Shown: one piece after another, positions 11,347 to 23,600 of the stretch
Position numbering within the stretch: the first letter of the stretch is position 1
Layout of the letters: each line of letters starts with the position of its first letter
Assembly (NCBI GenBank): GCA_028583605.1
Contig: CM053337.1
Coordinates: 25,468,162 to 25,532,161 of the forward strand
DNA: 64,000 bases
Direction of reading: 5' to 3'
Source of the DNA: Dastarcus helophoroides
Taxonomy: Eukaryota > Arthropoda > Insecta > Coleoptera > Bothrideridae
Position numbers and translations under genes: made by a program
The notes under the pieces: model-generated
The model's input: the letters and a program-made list of their open reading frames with translations, nothing else
What the model was told of the DNA's origin: nothing
Database searches by the model: none

Positions 11347-12525
11347 TATAAAGTAATAACATTCCATTGACTAATGAAGCCGTAAACAAGGTCTATCTGG
11401 AGAGTAATTGCGAATCAGGAGCGCCTTGTTGGGGTAAGTTTATGTGTTGATTTTTTTCGGTCTAGAAGCTACAGTATTTTCTGTCTTAATTGGGTCTCTC
11501 GAATCCGTGGTTAAGATTAATATTTAGTAATAATAGTAATAACTGAGACAACTTGCATATAGCTAATTACATGTTTTGAATTACGACGCATCACACTGGG
11601 TTAAAAATAAGTTCGCTGCATTTTTCATCATTATAGATTAATTAAATTTCTGATTGACTTCATAAAATGTTTCATTTCATAAACTTCCTGTTTTGGAAAA
11701 TCTGCCCGGAAAATCCATTCAACCATTTTAATGCAATTTACTTTTAAATTGCGAAAGCAAATCGAATTTATTAAAAACGATTTAAACTATAAAAAAGGTA
11801 ATTTGCTCTGGTCCCGGGAATGCCTCGAAATGGAAATACAGAATACAGAAGGTAATGTTCTTTTCGGCGCGTTCATTGGAAAACGTAAAGCAAAAGAACA
11901 GAGAACGCAGAAGCAATCGAAAAATCAGCAGGCGGCGTAATAGAGGATTGAATCTAATTTAATTTGAATGTTTAGCATTTGATTTGAAAACGAGCCGATA
12001 GAGTGCTTCATCGAATTTATACAGTTGGCAGATGATGTGAGAGTGTTGCCAGATGTTGAAGAACCTGGAAAAGTGGTTCTGTGAGACGGCCTGTGCTCGC
12101 TGATTAGTGTTTATAACGACCTTCATTAAAACTTTGATTAATAACCACTAAATTGAGTGTTAAATTCATTACACAAAGTGAATAAATTGAAGATTAATTA
12201 ACCATTGATGATTTAAACTCGCTAGGCCGTGGCTTAACGAGGTTAAAATTTGCATTTGAGGACGGAAAGCACTTTACAGGCATAAACACAATTAGGAGGG
12301 TTGCCGTGTGGGCGGAAAACGAAGCTCTAAAGGAAGGGGTTAGAGAGCAGGAACCGCACAGGGACGGCTACCTCGCCACCGAAGCTCCCGAAGGATTAAC
12401 AACTTGACGACTGACGTTTATTGGAAAAAAAACTGGGTCCTCTTCACCGCTACTTTCTTCTTTATTACATCCAAAGTACAAGTTCGAATCAAGTACAGCA
12501 TATGTCTCCAATTTGCTTTTGTGTA
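11347..12525. other. mostly non-repeat region with a GC-richer island; one weak ORF
   Basis: An open frame of 69 codons lies at 11,731-11,940 (plus), rich in Lys and Gln at its end. I recognise no domain and no splice context, so I do not call it. From about 11,960 to 12,420 the sequence is richer in GC and not repetitive. This is a candidate conserved non-coding element or undetected exon. Confidence 0.3.
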
Positions 12526-13350
12526 GATTTTCTTAAACTTTTTGTCAGATAATACTCATAGTGGTGCCTATACACATGTAAAATTAAAGACCTGAAATTG
12601 TGCGGAAGTCAAGATATTCATTGAAACACAGAACTTGTCCCCTGAAACCAAGAAAAATTAAAAAACACAACAAAGGTTGCTCTAACGCGTTTCGACAGCC
12701 AAGCTGTCATCTTCAGAGAGAAAAGGTTTCTCTCTGAAGATGACAGCTTGGCTGTCGAAACGCGTTAGAGCAACCTTTGTTGTGTTTTTTAATTTTTTTA
12801 ATTTTTTTAATTTTTTTAATTTTTTAATGTTTTTTAATTTTTTTAATTTTTCTTGGTTTCAGGGGACAAGTTCTGTGTTTCAATTTTTGAAGATAACCAA
12901 GGACCAGTCCGTTCCATCAAAGATATTCATTGACAAACTTACGATTTTGAAAATGGACAGTATAGTCCAAAGAACGGTTTCAATTAGATTGTGGTCAAAC
13001 CTGTCTATACATGTTGTTAAAAAACTAATATATTATCTACGGTGATATGATAAATGAAATAAAAAAAAATATGAGGATTCCTAGCGGTACCGTTCTTAAA
13101 CATCTTGCGATATTTCGACGCTGCTCTCCGTGTGTTAGGGAAACATCATGAAGTAGTGGCAACATTGCATCTCTACTCCTCCGTCTATATACTTTTGCAG
13201 TCAGCTTTAGAATATGATGAGTAGAAATCTGCCTATAACCAATGCAGCTGTTCATAAAATTTTCTGCGAAGCGGCTTAAAATTTGTATTAATGTATTCGT
13301 GTGTACAGTCTAAGCTGAAAATTGAATAGCGGTAGTAGCTTACTGCTCAC
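12525..13350 (+). repeat. dispersed repeat D, copy 1 (split by family A copy 6)
   Basis: Matches the copies at 20,165 and 54,785 over words such as GTCAGATAATACTCATAGTG, CAAACTTACGATTT and ATGAGGATTCCTAGCGGTACC. It is interrupted at 12,625-12,919 by family A. No coding capacity is recognised in any copy. Confidence 0.6.
12625..12919 (+). mobile_element. family A hairpin retroposon, copy 6 (near full length)
   Basis: Complete palindrome whose apex lies at about 12,722. Both arms hold the hammerhead-like motif. In the right arm the parts are: CTCT (12,730-12,733), CTGAAGA (12,734-12,740), one extra T, a 6-bp stem with a TTG loop (12,742-12,756), GAAA (12,757-12,760), a minimal third stem CGCG, and AGAG (12,767-12,770), which pairs with CTCT. 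The tail ends GTTCCATCA. The 14-bp duplication AAGATATTCATTGA surrounds it (from 12,611 and 12,920-12,933). Comparison with repeat D at 20,270 shows the empty site. A (T5-7AA)n expansion occupies 12,785-12,855. Confidence 0.85.
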
Positions 13351-13376
13351 GTTTCGCTACAAGCGGCGGAAAAATT

Positions 13377-13469
13377 GAAATACAAATCTTGTCCAATGAA
13401 ACCAAGAAAGAATAAAAAACACAACAAAGGTTTCGATAGCCAAGCTATCATCTTCAGTGAGAGATCCAA
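13377..13469 (+). mobile_element. family A, copy 7 (left arm only)
   Basis: Only the left arm survives, from TTGAAATACAAATCTTGTCC to the apex sequence CTATCATCTTCAGTGAG. The right arm and tail are absent. Confidence 0.65.
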
Positions 13470-13629
13470 CATTCTAAAAACTTTTTTCTGCGATTACTGC
13501 CTAAACCATTCGTCATAGCAATGATAATTCTGTAATGATTTCAATCCCAAAATCGTTTTATGGAACATTGCTGCTCCAAAAAAACAAACTTTCATCAAGA
13601 ATATGATCTGGAGTGCAGCATTCAAAACG

Positions 13630-14020
13630 TACACTGGCTAATCATAGGTAGTTGAACCAACAGTTGACCCACTCACGCTTATCAGGAATGTTTAGAAACT
13701 TTATTGTAAGGCACAGACCATGAGTTTGAACATTTATCATATTCAAACGCTGGATCTGATAAATAATCGAACCTATTGGTCTCTGCATTGGAATAAATCT
13801 CTGACGTTTGTTAGAGCTACTCCACAGTTTCCTTCACAAGCGATGGGGGCGCTATATTTGGAAATCACATGAATGAACTCCATTAATTTTTTAGTGTATA
13901 CTTGCCAAAATTAATAATCGAGTTGTGTATGTCAAACTGGCGGGATCTAATAAAACGAAACCGGTCTTCGGTTCCCAAACTCTGAATCGGATAAATGGTT
14001 TTTTGATCTGTGAACTAGTT
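13630..14020. repeat. dispersed repeat B, copy 2 (rearranged)
   Basis: Parts of B occur in both orientations: an inverted piece around TCATAGGTAGTTGAACCAAC, then a forward piece with GAAACCGGTCTTCGGTTCCC. Diverged and shuffled. Confidence 0.45.
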
Positions 14021-14089
14021 CATCGATTATTCATATACACACACAAATAGGTGAATAGTTTTTGATGAGTTCCAATGATGAAAAACTAG

Positions 14090-14450
14090 GAAGGCGTGAA
14101 GCCCTCTCTAAACATTTGTTTGCCCTCGCAACAATAGTTTGGGCGAGTGAAAGCGATGTTTAATTTTTTTGCGAGCACACTTGATTGGACCCGTATAATG
14201 GATCTAATGTACATTAGGGCCTCTTAACCGGTCGAGGGAAGAGGAAACGTGCGAACTGCTGCATCCTTGGCCGGAGATTAGCCGGAGAGGTGATTGATAG
14301 ATGGCGCGCCAGATGGGCAAAGGAAATGCCAAGCACTTGACACTTCCGACTAACCCTTCTTGTTACAAACGCATTTTATGGGGTTGTTCGCAAACAAAAT
14401 ACAATTAGAGGCAACTATTAACTAACGGGAAATTAAATTCTAATGAGACC
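14090..14450. other. GC-richer non-repeat island (candidate regulatory DNA)
   Basis: Stands out from its AT-rich surroundings and contains none of the repeats of the window. No open frame with a recognisable domain. It could be a conserved non-coding element of Rx or an unidentified exon. Beyond it, to 14,640, there is an (AAT)n run at about 14,492-14,512 and nothing else. Confidence 0.3.
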
Positions 14451-14639
14451 ACTGGGATTGGGGGTCTCAATAATTTCAATAAAGCACTACATCAATAATA
14501 ATAATAATAATCTATAATAAAAACGTTATACATGTTACGTTTTTCTAGAAAATATCTTATTATATAAGAAGTATATTAACCGTACGATTTTATTTTGTAA
14601 TGAAACTCAAAATGTTAGTACACTTGGAGCGGAAAAATA

Positions 14640-17600
14640 AATAAAAAAAACAAAATTTTGACTTTTTTCCCAAAATTGAACCTTTTATGTTTCTGCAAGT
14701 TGTATCTTTTTTTCGTTAGTTCTATTATATTCTCAAAATTTTACTTTTTATGACAAATTTCGCCTTAGTGGGGCTTTTCTGTAAATTTAAATTTTTTCAA
14801 ACCATTTTTATTTTCGAAATTTTTCAACTTTTCTCAAAACATGGCATCTTTTTAATTGGTTTTTTCTTGCATCTTGGATTCTAAGTATTTGTATTTTTTA
14901 GTTTCCGTCTAGTTCCCAAAATTTAACTATTTTTTGCAAAAATAGACTTTATATTTGAAATAAAAGCTATACATCTTACAGGATTGGAGCATGTTAAAGA
15001 GCTGCTAAAAGTTTTCTATTGGAAAATTAGATTTTATTTTTATCGAAACCTTACAATTTTCTCCAAATTGAGGCTGGTCTAATTGGCGTTTTCCAGAATT
15101 TTCGATTTCCAAAATTCGTTTTTTTTTTCAATTTCTGCTGTATTCCCAAAATTCAATTTCAACTCTCAAACTTTCCGGAAATTTTTGTCTATTTTAAAAA
15201 ATTCTATTCGCCTAAAGAATATTATCTTTAATAAAAATTTTTACTTTTGAAAATTTCAACTTTTTGAAAATTCTGGCAAAAAATTTCGTTAGCTTCAACA
15301 TGAGCTTTAGGCAATCATAAATGAATAAAATATATAGGTATTTTTTTTTCAAAGGGTTGTATTTTTCTCAAAATTTTAATTGCTTTTCTGAATTCGATTA
15401 TTCTGAAATGTTTATTAATTTTGACAACGTTCATGATTTTACAAAATTTCCACTTTTATATTTTGAATTTGATTTAAATAATTCGACTTTCGAAAATTTT
15501 GATTTTTTTTTTGAGAGGTTGAATTTTTCAAAATTTCGACTTTCTTTTGAAAATTTCTATCTTGTTCTCAAAGTTTTGGTCTATTCCAGGATTTCGGCTT
15601 TTTTTAAAATTTGTTGTTTTTCTCGAAACTTTGAATTTATGTAACTTCGATTTTTTGAAAAATTTACTTTTTCCTAAAAATAACGGCTTTATTTTTTGAC
15701 GAATCTCACTTTAAATTATCAGTTCTTAAAATTTTTAATGCATTACATGAGACAGATTCGCAGAATTTTAACATTTTTTGAAAATTTCAAGTTTTTTAAA
15801 ACTTTGATGTATTAATCTTTTTTCAAAATTTCGTCTTTTTTTAAAATGTTGATTGTTTTGCAAATATTATTTTGAAATATTCTTTTTTTGGAAACTCGGA
15901 CTTTGCCTGCTTAATATCTTTTCCAGAAATATAACAATACAACAGGTTGGTCTAAGTGGCGTTTTCCAGAATTTTCGATTTCCAAAATTTGTTTTTTTTT
16001 TAATTTCTTAATTTCTGCTGTATTCCCAAAATTCAATTTCAATTCTCACATTTTCTGGACATTTTCGTCTATTATAAAACATTCTATTTGCCTAAAGAAT
16101 ATTATCTTTAATAAAAATTTTCACTTTTGAAAATTTCAAATTTTTTGAAAATTTTGGCAAACAATTTCGTCCTTTTTCAAATGTTTGTGTTTTTCTCAAA
16201 ATCTTGATTGTGTTTCTGAATTCGATTATTTTGAAACGTTTATTAATTTTAAAAACGTTCATGATTTTACAAAATTTCCATTTTTATATTTTGAATTTGA
16301 TTTAAAAAATTCGACTTTCAAAAATGTTGGTGTTTTTTTTGAAAGGTTGGATTGTTCAAAATTTTGATTTTCTTTTGAAGGTTACGATCTTGTTCTTAAT
16401 GTTTTGGCCTTTTTCAGGATTTCGACATTTTTTAAAGTTTGTACTTTTTCTCGAAACTTTGAATTTTTGACTCTTCGATTTTTTGAAAAATTTACTTTTT
16501 CCTACAAATTACGGTTTTATTTTTTGACAAATCTTATTTTGAATTAGGAGTTCTTAAAATTTTTAATGTATTGCATGAGACAGATTCACAAAATTTTGAC
16601 CTTTTTTGAAAATTTCAAATTTTTTGAAAACTTGGACAAGATTTTATTCATTTCTCAAAATTTCGTCTTTTTTAAAAATTTTGATTGTTTTGCAAATTTA
16701 CTTATTTTGAAATACTCTTTTTTTGGAAACTTGGACTTTGCCTGCTCAATATCTTTTCCAAAAATATTTGAAAATTCCCAATATTTCGATTTTCATCTAA
16801 AAATATTGGTATTTGTTAGAGATCCTACTTTAAGTCAAAATTTAAATAAAAAAGTAAAAACATGAAAAACGCAGTCTTGGAGACTTCCGACAGAAGCAGA
16901 AACTTAAAACTAGAAAATATGTAGTATGGTGCGAACCCACACTAGTGAACAAGTCACAATATTTGAAATATTTGAAAATATTTTGCATTTCGTATTACAG
17001 TATTTCATACTTGGTATTATTTCGTACTTGGTATTTAGTATTTCCTATTGTATATTTTGGCGTGACGGTAACGCGAAACGATAAACTTATCCCCCATCTA
17101 AAACACTTATCTCGCCTAAAGAAGTTTTCACTTCAAAAAAGTCTAAATTGCTTATTTACTAAAATTTTCAGTTTAAAATTAAAACCTCTTTTCGACTTTT
17201 TTTTATTTCAAATCGCACAATTGTCGAATTTAATATTTCTGCATATTTTTTTCTGATATTTTGATTATATTTAATAAAATCTTAATCTTTTCGATTGTTT
17301 TTCTAACAAAATAAGGCTTTACTTATAAAATTTGGTTTTTTCCCAAAATATCTATACTTCTACTTTTTTATCTGAAAATTACTGGCGTGCACTCTTTTTT
17401 TCTTAAAAATAAAAGTTCAAAATCCCTTCATCTACAGTTTTCGAGACTTTTTAAAATTTTCGATCTCCGGCTTTTTCTCGAAATGAAATTTTTAAAAAAT
17501 CTGGAAACTTTGCTTAAACTTGTTTTGTTTTTCAACAAATTTTGTTATTTTTTGAAATTTTGATACCTTTCCTGTCATTCGATGGTTACAATTATTTTAA

Positions 17601-17930
17601 TTTTTACTTTATGGTTAAGCTTTCGACTGTAAACGTCGCGTCGTTTTTTTTATAAATTCGAACTTTTTCGAAATTTCCATTTTTTATAAAATGGCAGAAA
17701 TTTAACTTCCGGTAAAAAATTACAATTTTGCAGTATTCCAACTTGGTAAACCAAACTAGTCCTCCACCTTTAGTAATTCTTTGGGTGCACCCCTAAAGTT
17801 GACATTGCCAAAGAAACCAGAAGTCATTGTCTCGACTCTAGCTTCAATCAGAACTTTTTAAAAATTCAAAAATCCCTTATAAATGTTAAGTTTTTTCTGA
17901 AAATTAGCGTTTTTGTCAAAATTTAGCGTT
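14640..17930. repeat. degenerate TTCGACTTTTT-type array (T-rich strand on top)
   Basis: Over 3 kb of words such as TTTCAAAATTTCGACTTTTT with a rough spacing near 18 bases. Short open frames rich in Phe arise as an artefact. A second-order duplication is contained at 15,070-16,770. Around 16,925-17,100 a less biased insert breaks the pattern. Confidence 0.7.
15070..16770 (+). repeat. tandem duplication of an ~830-870-bp array segment
   Basis: The segment starting GGCTGGTCTAATTGGCG (15,072) is repeated from GGTTGGTCTAAGTGGCG (15,945). Both copies run in the same order through CCTAAAGAATATTATCTTTA, CGTTCATGATTTTACAAAAT and GGACTTTGCCTGCT. The offset drifts from about 873 to about 830 because of indels. 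Confidence 0.8.
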
Positions 17931-18420
17931 TATCCTATTTGTACATTTGCATTTGCTTTAAAAAACTCCGTTCCAAAAATTTCAGTCTTCATTTGAAAGT
18001 ATTTATACTTTCTTAATATTTTTAGGTTACAAATCGAAATATTGTCTTTTGTCTAGACATTTTGACTTTAATTCCCAAATTATGACTCTTATTCATCAAA
18101 ATTCGAACTAATGCATCTACCAAGAAAATAAGTAGGGTTACTTTAGTTATAAGCAAATTGGTAGAGTACTAAAGCTTTTATTTTGTACTTAATCTAAGAA
18201 ATTAGGTAGTTTGAGGCCTGCTGAATAAAGAATTTTTTTTAACATTTAAATTAACTCTAGTACCAAAAATTAAAATTTCATAATTTGTAAATTAAAATTA
18301 CCATCATATAAGCTCTTGTTGCACAAATTACCATAGTACTAATTGTTGGTATGCACAGTGATTCAACAATTAAACAAAAAATAATAACCAAGATTGGTGT
18401 ATTTTGTTTACCTTGTTTAG
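17930..18420. other. AT-rich sequence, nothing recognised
   Basis: Tail of the array followed by unremarkable AT-rich DNA. Confidence 0.3.
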
Positions 18421-18578
18421 AAATTGAAATACAAACCATGTCCCCTGAAACCAAGAAAGATTAAAAAACACAACAAAGGTTGCTCTAACGCGTTGCAATA
18501 GCCAAGTTTTCATCTTCATAAAGATGCTAACTGAAGATAACCAAGGACCAGTCCGTTCCACCAAAAAAAGAAATAAAA
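18421..18578 (+). mobile_element. family A hairpin retroposon, copy 8 (right arm lost)
   Basis: Left arm from AAATTGAAATACAAACC, short apex, then directly the tail AACCAAGGACCAGTCCGTTCC and an A-rich end. The 12-bp duplication TACC(T/A)TGTTTAG lies at 18,409-18,420 and 18,579-18,590 with one mismatch. The internal deletion therefore either preceded insertion or happened during it. Confidence 0.75.
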
Positions 18579-19164
18579 TACCATGTTTAGGTTAGTTTTA
18601 CTTAATGTTTGCTTATAAACTGCTTCAATTAGGCATGTTCCTTTTCCATATACATAATTTTTCCTATTTTTATTACAACTTCTCGATGTTTGGTTGTTAT
18701 TAAACCTTGTTTATATTAATTATTGAAAACTTATGCAAATGTCAGTAGTCGGGAGTGTCAAGTATGAATTAGTTGCAACGTTGTAGCTTCAAAACCATCA
18801 ACGTCTTATTTTTATGACAACATTTAATTTAATCATTTTATTTATATTAAATTATGGTATTGTGACCTTTTTACTGTTTTTTAGTTATTTGCTTCTATAT
18901 AATTTTTAAAATCGTAAAACTTTTTATGTTTATCTTTTTTTTTGTTAGTTAACCTTAATATACATTGGTAATTATAACATGAAGAAACGATATATAGTTG
19001 TAATAATAATTAGGATAATTTTTTATGGCAATATTAGTAAAAATTGCAAATTTTATAACAATTTTTAATCATTAATTTTGAAATATTTTGCATTAAGAAT
19101 ATTACTTATTTTTGTTGGCACTATCCCGTCCCAATTTCCCTAAACCTTCTTAAAATTTATATTC

Positions 19165-19266
19165 TTGCCATCAGTCAATATAGCTTTGTTGGTTAAAGCG
19201 GCAGATTTTGCTTTATGGACCTAATGGGTCGATGGTTCAAACCCCGATGGCAATTACGCGGTTTTT
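19165..19266 (+). ncRNA. tRNA-like sequence with A and B boxes and a T5 terminator
   Basis: An 8-bp closing stem (TTGCCATC at 19,165-19,172 with GATGGCAA at 19,246-19,253) encloses an A-box-like TAGCTTTGTTGG with a GCTT/AAGC D-stem. It also encloses a hairpin GACC..GGTC and a B-box-like GGTTCAAACCC. TTTTT follows at 19,262-19,266, a usual RNA polymerase III stop. The anticodon and T stems do not pair well, and eight extra bases separate the first stem from the D arm. It is more likely a tRNA-derived SINE head or pseudogene than a working tRNA. Confidence 0.45.
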
Positions 19267-19559
19267 AATATTCTTACACGTCTTAATCATAACTATATAG
19301 TACTGTTAACAATATAGCATGTTGACAACGTAATTTAACGTGATTTCCACCCAAAACTATAATTTTTCCCCCTACCTAAAATTGCTCCACGTCCCTGAAG
19401 AAACTAAAAGTAAAAAAACAAATGGTAGTATATTTTAAATGCAATCTAAATAATAATTATTCATCTAAAATTGTTGGACATGTTACAAAACGAAAAAAAT
19501 TGCATTAACGCTTTTTTGGATTTTCCTAATTGCAAAAATGTACAAGGCACTGCTGAGTC

Positions 19560-20150
19560 AAAATACAGTGGTATAAAGTTCTTCTCTAATTCTTGTGTGA
19601 TTAATTGCGTAACGCAAAGCAAATCATGATTATTAGAGCTGTATAATTTGAGATAAATTAATTTTATTGCTGACTAAACAGCCGAAGATTGCAGTCGAGT
19701 CGTCACGCGATGTGACATGTATTTAATGCCGAACCCTCGCGGACGACCCGTTACGCACTGTTAAAGAAAAGCTCGTGTATAACCGAACTGTATAAACCCC
19801 CTTTCGACCCCCGCTACGCGGAAATCTGAAACTTTAAATTAAATTTCCGTTTTTGAATTGCACGCAACAAGCCACCCAATTGGCGTTTTATATTCAAGAG
19901 ACGTCCGCCCGAGGCCAGCGAGTTTTCTTGTCGAGAAAATAGCTTTCCTTATATTCTCTCCAGCCAATATGAGTTTGGAGAGTAAATAAAATAAAAAGAC
20001 AAAAAGTTATTCAATTTATACGAATTTTCCGCGCGAGTTAGCGTATATTGAATCGAAGTGACGTGGCCGAAGCTATAAACTCGTGCAGAGGGACTTTGAT
20101 TCTTTTACAATCGTTTTTTCGTCCAAGCGAAACGCATGGCATTAAGATAG
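19560..20150. other. GC-richer non-repeat island (candidate regulatory DNA)
   Basis: From about 19,680 the sequence is markedly less AT-rich and free of the window's repeats. No convincing frame or splice sites. The region between the tRNA-like sequence and this island shows nothing else. Confidence 0.3.
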
Positions 20151-20164
20151 TTTACTAGTTAATC

Positions 20165-20593
20165 GCTTTTATAGATTTTTGTAAACTTCCTTCAGAAGTA
20201 ACTAATAGTGCTGCCTGTACATTTGCAAAATTAAAAGACCCGCAGAGGAGCCGAAACCGAGATATTCAATGTCAAACTTACGATTTATAACATATAAGGG
20301 TTTATAAAAAGGAACGTTTTACAATAGATTTTAATATACTGCGGCCAAGTTTTTATACAAATTTTAAGAAAAATGTAATAGTCTATGTAAAGTGTAAAAT
20401 ATGAGGATTACTAGTGGTACCGTTTTTGTATAATCGCAATCTGAAATTATATATCTCATGGAACTTCGAGGCTTCTTTCACATATTAGGGAAATATCTTG
20501 AAGTAATGGCAACATAGTAAGTCGTTTTAGTTTTAGCTCTGTTACGAAAATCTCTTGAGTAAGCATCGCAATATTGCCGGTAGAGAAAATCTA
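20165..20593 (+). repeat. dispersed repeat D, copy 2 (left part)
   Basis: Collinear with D copy 1 (AGAAGTAACTAATAGTG..., CAAACTTACGATTTATAAC, ATGAGGATTACTAGTGGTACC). The copy is cut by the hAT-like element at 20,602 and resumes at 23,741. Confidence 0.65.
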
Positions 20594-20601
20594 CTGCAAA
20601 G

Positions 20602-23600
20602 CAGTGGCGGCTAGTAGCTAAAACTGGAGGGGGTGCTGCGACGGCGTTTGTGTGTTAAAATTGTGTAAAAGCAAATTAGTTCAGAAAATTAATAATAAAT
20701 CAGCTCTGTTGCTTCTCAATGAACCTCTAATAGAAACCTCAACTTTAGGAAAAAAGGCAACATTCGGAGAAAAATTGGAATTTTGTGATTAAATAATGAA
20801 TTTTATCTGTTTTTTAGAAACTTTCCTGAGCTTGAAATATGTTTTTTTTAAATGGATATTTTTTTTTCTTTTTAAACATAAACTTTTAAAAAAAATGTCG
20901 AATTAAAACTCAAAATTAAGAAATAGTATCTATTTTTAAAATTGTTCGAAGTTTTGAGACAAATTTCGAATAGTCATTTGCAGTTCAATTACAAATACAT
21001 TCCCAAAATGTGAGTTTTAATCACAATCGACTTCACGCTGAAATATTTGATCTTTGAAGTTTCTCTGGGAACTTCAAAATTACTAGAAAAAATTTAAATT
21101 AGAACATTAAATTGTCAATTAATTTAATATTTTGACTATTTTTAATTTCGAAATTTCGACTTCTCTAGAAATGTTGACTCATTCTTCAAAATTTCAATAA
21201 GTCCTACTTAAAAGTCGAAATTTTGAGAATATTTTTGACAATCAATTTATTCCTTATTATTTATTATTTTTTTCACAAATTTTATAAACCAATAAAAAAA
21301 TTCTAGAAATGTTGTCTGCTTTTTCTCCAAATTTTGAGCTTAATTTTTAAATTTCAATATATTTTTTATCGAAATTTGAAGAACTTGACAATTTCAAGAA
21401 TAAATTTAACAAATAAAAATAACAGTTCTAAAAAAATTGGAAATTTAGATTCAGAATTTTCTTCGGTTCTACAATTGTGGTAAGTTTTTTTTGGTGAAAT
21501 ATCAAATCACAAAAAAGTTGAAATTTAGAAGGTTCATTTTTTCTTGAAATTCAACATTTATGTCAAAATTGAGCTTTTTTTTAAATCTCTTCGTTTTTCT
21601 CCCAAAATGTTGACATTCTTAGAGAAATTTCAGGGTTAAACATTTTTTGTCAAAATTCTTATATAAAGAATAAATAAAAGCAATCACTAAACACGTACTT
21701 AATCGATTTTAAAAATGTGAACCCCAAGCGGGGTGAAAAACGATATTTAACTGAACATTCAAATTTAAAATTTTCTTTTACAATCCAAAAATTGGGTTTT
21801 GGAAAACAATTTTGCTCGAACAAGGCAACTTTGAAAAGGTCGAAATTGTCGAAAAACTTTTAAAAACAGAATTTTCAAAACAAGACGCAAGGGGCAATTA
21901 CAAAATGTCATCACTTTCTTTTGTAAGCTAAAAATTAGGTTTGCAATTTTGGCTCAACAAGACAAAATTTTGAAATGTTGAAAGTTTCGATTAAAATTGA
22001 AAATTTCGGTAATTAACATTTTGAAAAACTGTTTTAAAAAAGTCGAAATTTTTAAAAATGGTTGAATGAAATCAAGACGAAATATTAAAAAAGGTCCAGA
22101 AGGTTCAAAAAAATCGAAATTTTCAAAAAATGTTTCAAGTAGACGTCGAAATTTAAAAGAAAAGCCGAAATTTCGAAAATAATTCGTAACTTTCAAAAGA
22201 AAAATCAAAACTTCGAGAAAAGATCGAAAATTTAAGAAATAATTGGAATTTTAAATAAAAATAAAAATCATCGAAAATCAAAATATTTCAAATTTTGAAA
22301 AATCGAAATTTTCCAAATTTTTAAAAATCGAAATTTTCCAACTTTTGGAAAATCGAAATTTTCTAAATTTTGGAAAATAATACCACATTAGAATAGTCGA
22401 TATTAACAAGAAAAAAATATTAAAATTCGTGAAAAAATTTAAAATAAAAATCGAATTTTTAAGAAGGGTAGAATTTTGAAAGATTCAACGTTTAAAAAAA
22501 GCTGAAATTTTCACATAAGTAAATATTTTCATAAAACCGTAAGTTTTTAAAACAGTACGATTTTTAGAAAATTTCAAACTTTTCAAAAAAAGTTAAAATT
22601 GAGAGAACGATCAAATTTTTGAAAAAGGGTCAAATTTTAAAAAATAGATTGTAAAATGCGGACATTTTTGAGGTTGAGATTTTGCAATTAAATCAAAAAT
22701 GTCAGAAGAAGCAAAATTCTCACAAAAAGTTAAAATTTTTAGGAACATACGAACGAAATTCTTAACAAAAGTGGAAATTTTCAAATGAAGTCAAAATCCT
22801 GAAAAAGGTCAAAATTTTAAAAGATTCTAATTTTCGTTGAAAGAAAATTGAAATCTCGAGAAAATATTTGAAATATCTGTACAAAAAAAACGAAATTTTA
22901 GGAAAATAATCCATCGGCTATTACTTTCATTTAAAAAAAAAAGCAAAATGCGGAAGCAATGGAAAATTTTCCTAACACTTTTTCGTTTCTTTCCGAAATC
23001 TTGACATTTTTATAGAAATGTGAGGATTATTTTCTAAAAGTTGTTAGTCGAAATTATAAAATAAACTTTAATATGTCAAAATCCCGTGAAAAAACTTAAC
23101 ATTTTTAAATCAAATTAAAGGAATATAAAAAAATCAGAAATTGAAATTTCCAGGAAAAATTTTAAGAACAAAATTTGCTGGAAAAGTAGAAATTTCGAGA
23201 AAATTTGTTTATATAATATATTTAGAAAAATATAAATTTTTTCAACAAAGGAAAGTAAAAATATTAGAAAAACCTAAAATTTTTTCCACAATACAGTAGA
23301 AATTGCGAAATCAGGTAAAACTCGAAGATTTGGAATTATTTTTTTTTCAGGGAAATCAAAATGCGAAAAAAGTCGGATACAGATTGTTTCTTGAAATTTT
23401 CATTATCTTCTCAAAATTTTGAGACTTTTAGAAAAATTTAACCTTTTTTTTCAAAATTCAATTCTTTTTGGAAATACTGATTTCTTTTTCAAAAGTTTTA
23501 CAAAAGTTAGTTCTTGAAAATGAGTTTTTTCATCAAAATTAAAAATAAAATAGATTTTAGCAGATCATAACATAAAAGGAAGGTGAAGTTTCTATAAAAG

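Noticed and set aside
11731..11940. 69-codon Lys/Gln-rich frame
   Set aside because: No homology recognised and no splice or promoter context. Not enough to call a gene.
12740..13045. Phe-rich frame (also 3,589, 18,370, 38,656)
   Set aside because: These frames read through the family A retroposon and its T-rich expansion; they recur only because the repeat recurs.
19165..19253. Functional tRNA gene
   Set aside because: The anticodon and T stems do not pair and extra bases precede the D arm, so it is listed only as tRNA-like.
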